Shown: positions 6,029 to 11,119 of the stretch, piece by piece
Layout of the letters: each line of letters starts with the position of its first letter
How positions within the stretch are numbered: the first letter of the stretch is position 1
Assembly (NCBI GenBank): GCA_910579055.1
Contig: CAJTSU010000118.1
Location: 1-11,119, forward strand
From: an uncultured Mailhella sp.
GTDB lineage: Bacteria > Desulfobacterota > Desulfovibrionia > Desulfovibrionales > Desulfovibrionaceae
Direction: 5' to 3'
DNA: 11,119 nt
The notes under the pieces: model-generated
Databases searched by the model: none
What the model saw: only the letters and a program-made list of their open reading frames with translations
Told to the model about the DNA's origin: nothing
Made by a program: the position numbers and the translations under genes

Positions 6029-6517
6029 TTATCCGACGGTGTAGAACGTCTTGCCCGCAGCGGAGCACACGGGGCAGGCTTCGCTCATCGGGCCTTCATG
6101 GGTGTAACCGCACACAGGGCAGATATAGAAGTCCACGTTTTCCAGTGTGCCTTTGGCGGCCTTCTTGTACAGGTTGGCATGCACTTCTTCAACTTCATTG
6201 ACATAGCCCATGTACTTGGCGATATTCTTTTCACCTTCAGCTTCCACATCCTTAATCATTTCAGGATACATCTTGGTGAATTCATAGGTTTCACCGGCGA
6301 TGGCATCCTGGAGATTGGCGGCGGTATCACCGATCTTCTTTGCGTTACGAAGATGGGTAAGGGCATGGATGGTTTCGGCTTCAGCAGCGGCACGGAAAAG
6401 TTTGGCAATCTGAGATTTGCCTTCCTTGTCGGCTTCCTTGGCATAGGCGAGATATTTGCGATTGGCCTGGGATTCACCGGCAAAGGCAGCCATCAGATGT
6501 TCAACCGTTTTGCTCAT
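6029..6517 (-). CDS. rbr: Rubrerythrin
   Basis: Cytoplasmic non-heme iron peroxidase that reduces hydrogen peroxide, typical of the oxidative-stress defence of strict anaerobes. Length is 162 residues. Domain 1 (about 1-125) is the ferritin-like four-helix diiron domain, with likely iron ligands Glu15 (in AFAGES), Glu48 and His51 (ETIH), Glu76 and Glu79 (GETYE), and Glu110 and His113 (EEVH). Domain 2 (about 130-162) is a rubredoxin-like knuckle pair CPVCG (133-136) and CPVC (148-151), separated by only 11 residues as in classical rubrerythrins. AAGGAG lies 9 nt before the ATG. Electrons would come from a rubredoxin or similar donor not encoded in this window. It is divergent from the YigZ-family gene and followed by an intrinsic terminator, so it is probably a single-gene transcript. 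Confidence 0.96.
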   Translation of the reverse strand: MSKTVEHLMAAFAGESQANRKYLAYAKEADKEGKSQIAKLFRAAAEAETIHALTHLRNAKKIGDTAANLQDAIAGETYEFTKMYPEMIKDVEAEGEKNIAKYMGYVNEVEEVHANLYKKAAKGTLENVDFYICPVCGYTHEGPMSEACPVCSAAGKTFYTVG

Positions 6518-6557
6518 GACATTTCTCTCCTTGAAAATTCTGGGGGATTACAAAAGT

Positions 6558-6570
6558 AGGAACGCTTCCT
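6558..6570. promoter_or_regulatory. Perfect inverted repeat at the rbr start site
   Basis: AGGAACGCTTCCT is a 5-3-5 perfect inverted repeat. It abuts the proposed rbr -10 box, and the predicted transcription start falls inside it, a typical repressor-operator position. It does not match the PerR box I know. The binding protein is unknown. Confidence 0.35.
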
Positions 6571-6598
6571 ATTTACTGTCATGGAAAGTATTTGTAAA
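6570..6598 (-). promoter_or_regulatory. Candidate rbr promoter
   Basis: On the minus strand TTTACA (6593-6598, five of six consensus bases) is followed after 17 bp by TAAATA (6570-6575, a weak -10). The leader to ATG 6517 would be about 45 nt. It is the best sigma70-type pair in the 133-bp divergent gap. Confidence 0.45.
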
Positions 6599-6650
6599 GC
6601 GTTTTTTTGGCTGGCAAGAAATTTTCACTTGGCTCAACAAGGATTTCATT

Positions 6651-7310
6651 ATGGCGTCTCGGTACTTGGTGCCTGATCTTGTTCCATTTAAACCTGGCAT
6701 TGGAAAAAAAATCTTAGCGGCGGAGATGTATTTTCGCTTTGAGGAGGAAATCAAGCGCAGCCGTTTCATCACCAGTCTGGGAAGAGCCTCGTCGCGTGAG
6801 GAGGCGTTATTTTTTGTGGAGAGCATTCGTCAAGAATTCCCGGACGCCACACACAATTGCTGGGCCTTTGCGGCTGGAGCTCCGGGGGACACAGCGTGCA
6901 TAGGGCAAAGTGATGATGGCGAACCTCATGGTACGGCTGGTAAACCCATGCTCAACCAACTCCTGTTCGGAAAGGTGGGGGAAACTGTGGCGGTGACCAC
7001 GCGTTATTTTGGCGGCATCAAGCTGGGAACCGGTGGGTTGGTGCGCGCGTATCAAAGCGGCGTCGCGCAGGCGCTTGAACTGCTCCCTGTCAAGAAAAAA
7101 ACTGTGCCGATTTTTTTGAAGGCAGAAATTGACTATGCCCGGCTTAACCGTGTCAAACGTATCTTGCCGGATTTTGAAGCATGTGTTGTGGAAGAATTTT
7201 TTGCCGCAAAGGTCAGCCTGACGCTGAGTCTGCCGGAGGATATGCAGGATGCCTGCCAAAAGGCACTTATGCAGACCTGCGATGGTGCCATCTGCATAAG
7301 CGCCTTGTAA
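6651..7310 (+). CDS. YigZ/IMPACT (UPF0029) family protein
   Basis: Member of the YigZ family, whose biochemical role in bacteria is not established; the eukaryotic relative IMPACT regulates Gcn2. The protein has 219 residues, near the usual ~205. The N-terminal UPF0029 domain (about 28-140) is clear: EEIKRSRFITSLG, HNCWAF, the signature SDDGEPHGTAGKP (87-99) and RYFGGIKLGTGGLVRAY. The C-terminal ~75 residues fit the DUF1949 ferredoxin-like domain. ATG 6651 is chosen because AAGGA lies 9 nt upstream and RYLVP matches the usual family start; a second in-frame ATG at 6726 would give 194 residues. About 17 residues between the RYLVP start and the conserved EEIKRSRF seem to be extra compared with E. 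coli YigZ. The frame extends upstream to 6456 across the rbr gene, but that part is a shadow. It is divergent from rbr. Confidence 0.92.
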   Translation: MASRYLVPDLVPFKPGIGKKILAAEMYFRFEEEIKRSRFITSLGRASSREEALFFVESIRQEFPDATHNCWAFAAGAPGDTACIGQSDDGEPHGTAGKPMLNQLLFGKVGETVAVTTRYFGGIKLGTGGLVRAYQSGVAQALELLPVKKKTVPIFLKAEIDYARLNRVKRILPDFEACVVEEFFAAKVSLTLSLPEDMQDACQKALMQTCDGAICISAL

Positions 7311-7398
7311 CGTGATGATAGAAAAGTGGAAAAGCGAGTGCTTTAGAGCAAGTGTAGCTTGAGATTATACATGCTGTTCATGCCTGTACATCCTGCGG

Positions 7399-7530
7399 CT
7401 ACAGGTACACCCCTTCAGGGGACACGCCGCAACAGAATTGCGCGCGCTCCGAAACAGTGGAGGGGACTTCAGCCGTTGCGTGAACGTCTTCCGGATAAAG
7501 AGAGCAGGGACGAGTTTCGTTGCACTCCAT
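7399..7530 (-). CDS. Possible 43-aa Cys-containing peptide
   Basis: Small open frame downstream of pgl on the same strand, separated from its stop codon by a hairpin. The translation starts MECNETRPCSLYPEDV and ends QFCCGVSPEGVYL. It looks protein-like: acidic, balanced composition, no rare-codon runs, and cysteines at 3, 9, 33 and 34. I cannot place it in a family. The ribosome binding site is poor (only CTCGG before the ATG), which lowers confidence. It could instead be the eroded remnant of a longer gene. The rest of the 7311-7559 gap shows only a small CCCC/GGGG hairpin near 7412. Confidence 0.35.
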   Translation of the reverse strand: MECNETRPCSLYPEDVHATAEVPSTVSERAQFCCGVSPEGVYL

Positions 7531-7534
7531 GCCG

Positions 7535-7561
7535 AGAACAATTTCACGTTGAAATTGTTCT
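7535..7561 (-). terminator. Hairpin overlapping the pgl stop codon
   Basis: A 12-bp perfect stem AGAACAATTTCA/TGAAATTGTTCT closes a 3-nt CGT loop. Its upstream arm in the minus direction includes bases of the pgl TAG codon. No T-run follows, so termination is uncertain; it may mark the 3' end of the pgl message or attenuate read-through to the small frame beyond it. Confidence 0.45.
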
Positions 7562-8300
7562 AACCGAGGGCGGCCCCTTCATCCACGATCCACACCAGAT
7601 CGCCAAGACGCGGGCGAACAAACTGAGCAGGGAGTTTCGGTTCCGCCAGTAAGTTGAGGGCCTGGCTGAGTACACCATGCTTTTCTTTGCCCGCCACCAT
7701 AAACATACAGCAACGAGCATTATTCAGCACGGGCAGCGTCAAGGTAAGGCGATCGGCATTGCGACTGCGCACATATTGGTCGATCACAATGCGTTCCTTT
7801 TCCTTGATTCCTTGTTCACCGGGGAAAAGAGACGCCGTATGCCCATCCTCCCCCAAACCGAGAAGAATGCAATCAAAGCGAGGGAATTCACCGGGGGCGA
7901 GGCGAAAATGTTCCTTAAGCATGTTTTCATAAGCCAACGCGGCGTGAACAGGATCATCCTCGCCTTTCATCCGGTAATACCAGGTGATGGGGACATGTGA
8001 AAGCAGTTCGTGCCGGGCCATGCCATAGTTACTTTCAGGATCGTCAGGGCCGACGCAACGTTCGTCGCCCCAGTAGAGTACGATTTTTTCCCAGGGCAGG
8101 CGTTCCGCCCAATCCGATCCGGCAAGGAGCCGGAACAGAGGAAGCGGGGTTTTGCCTCCAGAAAGCGCAAGGGTAAAAATGCCACGCTGAGAAATGGCTT
8201 CTTCACAGCAGGCAGTCAGATAATGAGCGGCTCGTTCCGCCATGGCGGCGGGATCTTTATGAATATGCAGAGTCAAATGGATGGAACGGCTGCGTGACAT
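7560..8300 (-). CDS. pgl: 6-phosphogluconolactonase
   Basis: Hydrolyses 6-phosphoglucono-delta-lactone to 6-phosphogluconate (EC 3.1.1.31), the second step of the oxidative pentose phosphate pathway, in the cytoplasm. The protein has 246 residues, normal for the SOL/DevB type. Family motifs in order: LALSGGKTP (44-52), YWGDERCV (76-83), DPESNYGMA (87-95), and the active-site signature LLGLGEDGHTASLFPG (146-161). ATG 8300 is chosen because GAGGAG lies just upstream and the family start follows at once; the 52 codons further upstream in frame are Arg-rich and unlike the family. It follows the membrane-protein gene by 73 bp on the same strand, so it probably belongs to the rho-led transcript. 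No glucose-6-phosphate dehydrogenase or gluconate dehydrogenase gene is in the window. Confidence 0.95.
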   Translation of the reverse strand: MSRSRSIHLTLHIHKDPAAMAERAAHYLTACCEEAISQRGIFTLALSGGKTPLPLFRLLAGSDWAERLPWEKIVLYWGDERCVGPDDPESNYGMARHELLSHVPITWYYRMKGEDDPVHAALAYENMLKEHFRLAPGEFPRFDCILLGLGEDGHTASLFPGEQGIKEKERIVIDQYVRSRNADRLTLTLPVLNNARCCMFMVAGKEKHGVLSQALNLLAEPKLPAQFVRPRLGDLVWIVDEGAALG

Positions 8301-8373
8301 GCGCCTCTCCTCGTTATGTTGTGAAGATGATACGCGAGTATGTTGCCACAGTGACGGCGGGAAGAAAAGCCTT

Positions 8374-9432
8374 TTATGGGTGTGCCGGCGGCGTTGTCTT
8401 TTGCCCGGCCCGTTTAAGCCAGCGCGGATCGTTGGAATACATGGTTCCGTCGTCAAGCATCACATAGAGGGGAACAACCCGGCAATGGAGCTTTCCCGCC
8501 GCGCTGAGACGGATGAAGTCCTCCTCTTCCAGATCCATTGTCCAGGATCTGCGCAATTCATTACCTTGTAGCAGTTTTCCGCTTTCGCTCAGGCGTGGGC
8601 AAGCCAAAATGGTTCCGGAATCATCGGTCAAGGGAAATTCCATCCCCCAGCTCTCCATAATTTCCGGCCCGGGATTGGGCGCGCTGGTCAAGCTCAGAAC
8701 CAGGACAGGATGCCCGCCGCTGATTCGCATGGGACCGGCTGTACACACGGCATCAGGGAGATAATGCGCCATTTGGCGAAGATGCCGCGCCTGTTCGCCT
8801 TCAAGCAAACGGTCAAGCCTTTGCTGCTCTTGTTTCAGCGCGGCAAGATAGGTAGACAGAAGCTCGCGGGCGTTGAGGATTCCCACCACATTCCAGCGAT
8901 CGCCCGATCGCCCGATCGCAAGGCTGAGTTTAATTTCTTCCTTGCTGGAAGGGTGCTGAAAACTGCTCTCCGCCACAGCCAACTGCGCGTTGGCTTTATG
9001 AAGGGAAAACGGTTTTTTCTCCAGCTGGCGGAAGAAGTCTTCCGGCAGGATGGGCAGAAGGCAGGCTTGAGTGAAGTCTGGAGCAGGGGCATCAAGTAAA
9101 AGAGCATTCAGAAGGGCACGCATTTGCAGGGCAAGGCTACGTGGCTCCTGTGACCGGAAATCATCAGGGATGATATCCATCAATTTGAGCACGAAATCAT
9201 CACTGACTTCGGAGGGGAATACCGTTGCAAAAAGTTTCTCGTTTTTGGTCAGGATCGCTTCATTCAGTTGCTCTACAGCGTAGGCAGGGGATTTCAGGTG
9301 GTCGGCATGCCGTTTCCAGAAATAGCCTCCCGTAGCAAGCGAGGCGCAAACGAGCAAAAAAGCGGCCCCCAGAAGAACACGCCCTTTACGACTTTCAGGA
9401 AGCAGCATAAAACGCGGCATTTCCAACCCCAT
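8374..9432 (-). CDS. Membrane-anchored hypothetical protein after rho
   Basis: Protein of 352 residues, not recognised. One transmembrane helix near the N-terminus (about residues 19-38, LLGAAFLLVCASLATGGYFW), preceded by RKGR, suggests a signal anchor with the remainder outside the cytoplasm. Just after it, SPAYAVEQLNEAILTKN has the look of the small helical repeat that opens DUF2939-like domains, but this is a weak resemblance. A helical stretch LKQEQQRLDRLLEGEQARHLRQM lies near the middle (about 195-220). A final beta-rich part follows (HPVLVLSLTSAP, MEFPLTDDSG). ATG 9432 lies 2 nt after the rho stop codon, so translation is probably coupled to rho; a second ATG four codons later is also possible. 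The downstream pgl start is 73 bp away. The C-terminus is Pro/Thr-rich. Confidence 0.8.
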   Translation of the reverse strand: MGLEMPRFMLLPESRKGRVLLGAAFLLVCASLATGGYFWKRHADHLKSPAYAVEQLNEAILTKNEKLFATVFPSEVSDDFVLKLMDIIPDDFRSQEPRSLALQMRALLNALLLDAPAPDFTQACLLPILPEDFFRQLEKKPFSLHKANAQLAVAESSFQHPSSKEEIKLSLAIGRSGDRWNVVGILNARELLSTYLAALKQEQQRLDRLLEGEQARHLRQMAHYLPDAVCTAGPMRISGGHPVLVLSLTSAPNPGPEIMESWGMEFPLTDDSGTILACPRLSESGKLLQGNELRRSWTMDLEEEDFIRLSAAGKLHCRVVPLYVMLDDGTMYSNDPRWLKRAGQKTTPPAHP

Positions 9433-9434
9433 AC

Positions 9435-10760
9435 CTATTTACTCATGCCGTTCAGAAAATCTTTGTTACTTTTTGAACCGCGCATCTTGTCAAGCAGAAA
9501 TTCCATGCTGTCAATGGGTGACATAGGAGCTAGAATCTTGCGCAGTATCCAAACCCGGTTGAGGACATCATCAGGAAGCAGTAAATCTTCCTTGCGTGTT
9601 CCGGTTCGATTAATGTCAATGGCGGGGAAGACGCGTTTTTCAGAAAGATGGCGATCCAGGTAGATCTCCATATTGCCGGTTCCCTTGAATTCTTCGAAAA
9701 TCACCTCGTCCATGCGGGAGTTGGTGTCGATAAGGGCTGAAGCGATAATAGTCAGACTGCCGCCGCCTTCAATATTGCGGGCAGCGCCAAAAAAACGCTT
9801 GGGCCGCTGAAGGGCATTGGCATCCAGGCCTCCGGAAAGTACCCGCCCGGAAGACGGGGTCACGGCATTATACGCTCGCCCGAGGCGTGTGATGGAATCG
9901 AGAATGATAACCACATCGCGCTTGCGTTCCACCAGACGTTTGGCTTTTTCCAACACCATTTCACAGACCTGGACATGGCGGTGGGGCGGCTCATCAAAGG
10001 TGGAACTGATTACTTCGGCATTTTTTACCGTGCGCTCCATGTCAGTCACTTCTTCCGGGCGTTCATCAATGAGCAGAACGATCAGATAGACTTCCGGGTA
10101 ATTGGCGCTGATGGCATTGGCAATGGTCTGGAGCAGAACGGTTTTGCCTGTGCGGGGCGGTGCGACGATAAGTGCGCGCTGGCCGCGCCCGATGGGGGCC
10201 ATAAGATCTATGATGCGCGACGCCATATTTTTGGAGTCCGTCTCCATGCGCATCTGCTGATCGGGATAAATAGGGGTAAGGTTGTCAAAAAGTACCAGAT
10301 GGCGAGCCAATTCCGGCTCTTCAAAGCCGATTTCGTTGACTCGAACCAAAGCGAAATAACGTTCACCTTCTCGGGGGGGACGTACCTGTCCTGAAACGCA
10401 ATCCCCTTTACGCAGGTGGTAACGACGAATCTGGGACGGAGAAACATACACGTCATCAGGGCCGGGCATATAACTGCTGAGCGGAGATCGAAGAAAACCG
10501 TATCCATCAGGGAGGATTTCCAGCACGCCATCACTGTGAATAGCCCCGTTTTGTGAAGCGCAGGCCTGTAGAATGGCAAAAATAAGTTCCTGCTTGCGCA
10601 GCGAGCTGGCGGTTTCAACTTGGTATTGTTCTGCAAGCTCCATCAGATCTGACATGCTTCGGGTTTTGAGATCCGTCAGATTGAGGATGCTTTCGGGCGC
10701 GCCAGCGGCAGGCGCATCGGCAGGATTTGCGGGGGACTTTCTTTTCCGCTGAATGGGCAT
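9435..10760 (-). CDS. rho: Transcription termination factor Rho
   Basis: Hexameric RNA-dependent ATPase/helicase that ends transcription at Rho-dependent sites. With ATG 10760 the protein has 441 residues, about 20 more than E. coli Rho. A basic, Pro/Ala-rich N-terminal extension (1-25) comes first, then the Rho_N helical domain (26-67, LNLTDLKTRSMSDLMELAEQ). The cold-shock-like RNA-binding domain follows (about 73-145, GVLEILPDGYGFLRS, DVYVSPSQIRR). The ATPase core has Walker A APPRTGKT (200-207), Walker B VVIILD (283-288), then SITRLGRAYN and ALIDTNSRMDEVIFEEFKGTGN. The residue before Thr in Walker A is Arg where E. coli has Lys (APPKAGKT). GGTGG lies 5 nt before the chosen ATG; a TTG at 10814 in frame would add 18 residues and has weaker support. 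It leads a likely operon with the membrane protein and pgl, behind a long leader. Confidence 0.97.
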   Translation of the reverse strand: MPIQRKRKSPANPADAPAAGAPESILNLTDLKTRSMSDLMELAEQYQVETASSLRKQELIFAILQACASQNGAIHSDGVLEILPDGYGFLRSPLSSYMPGPDDVYVSPSQIRRYHLRKGDCVSGQVRPPREGERYFALVRVNEIGFEEPELARHLVLFDNLTPIYPDQQMRMETDSKNMASRIIDLMAPIGRGQRALIVAPPRTGKTVLLQTIANAISANYPEVYLIVLLIDERPEEVTDMERTVKNAEVISSTFDEPPHRHVQVCEMVLEKAKRLVERKRDVVIILDSITRLGRAYNAVTPSSGRVLSGGLDANALQRPKRFFGAARNIEGGGSLTIIASALIDTNSRMDEVIFEEFKGTGNMEIYLDRHLSEKRVFPAIDINRTGTRKEDLLLPDDVLNRVWILRKILAPMSPIDSMEFLLDKMRGSKSNKDFLNGMSK

Positions 10761-11016
10761 AGGTACCACCGTGTTTGAACCGGGGAAGGGGGCGCGGGGA
10801 TGCGACACGCTCAACGCGCGTGACAGGCCGCAGGAAATCGCCGAAGATGCGCTTTAGAGAACGCAAGTATAAAGAATGCTTCAATCCACAGTCAGCTTCA
10901 TCCGGCAACTAACTCCGTCACAGGCGAAATAAGAGCCATACGGATTCTCCCCTCGAGGGGGAAGACATTCAGGCCATGAAGGAAACTTTGATGGAACTGT
11001 CAGAAACGACTTTTGA
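10761..11016 (-). promoter_or_regulatory. Long rho leader
   Basis: If the promoter at 11017-11045 is used, rho mRNA begins near 11010 and carries about 250 nt before ATG 10760. The leader contains the repeat at 10876-10993 and then about 115 nt that end in a C-rich, G-poor stretch around 10775-10800. Rho genes in other bacteria are autoregulated through their leader; C-rich unstructured RNA is what Rho prefers, so autogenous termination here is plausible but not shown. Confidence 0.45.
10876..10993 (-). repeat. Leader-associated repeat, rho copy
   Basis: Homologous to 3780-3961 upstream of fhs. On the minus strand it begins CATCAAAGTTTCCTT, holds the hairpin CCCCTCGAGGGG (10949-10960), then AATCCG, CGGAGTTAGT, CCGGATG, and ends GACTGTGGATTGAAGCAT. 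This is the simpler copy with a single hairpin, so it may be closer to the ancestral form. It lies entirely downstream of the proposed rho promoter and would be transcribed. No inverted terminal repeats or target duplications were seen. Confidence 0.75.
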
Positions 11017-11045
11017 TTTATACTCGAAGTTTTTCAGTATGGCAA
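11017..11045 (-). promoter_or_regulatory. Sigma70-type promoter for rho
   Basis: On the minus strand TTGCCA (11040-11045) and TATAAA (11017-11022) are separated by exactly 17 bp; each differs from consensus at one position. It is the best promoter in the window. A plus-strand frame open from 10991 to the right edge runs across it and is probably a chance frame. Confidence 0.7.
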
Positions 11046-11119
11046 GAGGAGTTCTCACAGGCAACAGGGCAAAATCACGCAAGAGTCCCACCCTCCAGTA
11101 TTCCAGATTTTCGGATGAG

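Noticed and set aside
7359..7652. Plus-strand 97-codon frame between the YigZ-family gene and pgl
   Set aside because: Half of it is antisense to pgl, and it has basic low-information composition with no ribosome binding site.
10991..11119. Plus-strand frame open to the right edge
   Set aside because: It starts inside the repeat and runs across the strong rho promoter; truncated by the window, so it cannot be judged further.

Overview
The window looks like chromosomal DNA from a sulfate-reducing Desulfovibrionales-type bacterium. That placement is an inference from gene content (rubrerythrin, a Desulfovibrio-like formate-tetrahydrofolate ligase, an N-terminally extended Rho) and from moderate GC content. 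No rRNA, tRNA, phage gene, intact transposase or CRISPR array is visible.

Left part (1-5330): a plus-strand protein with a receiver-like fold that lacks its catalytic residues, followed by a GAF-like domain (335-1309). A 57-residue winged-helix-like protein (1710-1883) and formate-tetrahydrofolate ligase fhs (1955-3721) follow on the minus strand. A secreted DUF3298-type protein lies on the plus strand (4138-4890). Two copies of a ~250-bp transposase-less element sit in the gaps at 1363-1616 and 4927-5171. They are in opposite orientation, have GGCTCT terminal inverted repeats, and each is bordered by its own perfect 8-bp target duplication. The second copy lies between the DUF3298 gene and a bidirectional terminator.

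Middle part (5331-7310): a small cysteine-rich minus-strand protein with a second in-frame start and ribosome binding site, then rubrerythrin on the minus strand, divergent from a YigZ/IMPACT-family gene on the plus strand. The divergent gap holds a plausible rubrerythrin promoter with a perfect inverted repeat at its start site.

Right part (7311-11119): a minus-strand cluster, rho, then a membrane-anchored protein two bases downstream, then 6-phosphogluconolactonase, then a possible 43-residue cysteine-containing peptide. A good sigma70-type promoter at 11017-11045 would give rho a leader of about 250 nt.

The two strongest unexplained signals are the paired MITE-like elements and a second, unrelated repeat. 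That repeat, about 120 bp in its simplest copy, sits on the same strand in the leaders of both rho (10876-10993) and fhs (3780-3961), two genes with no obvious functional link. It carries a C/G-rich hairpin and a conserved end containing GACTGTGGATTGAA. It could be a mobile extragenic repeat or a shared cis-regulatory RNA; the sequence alone does not decide.
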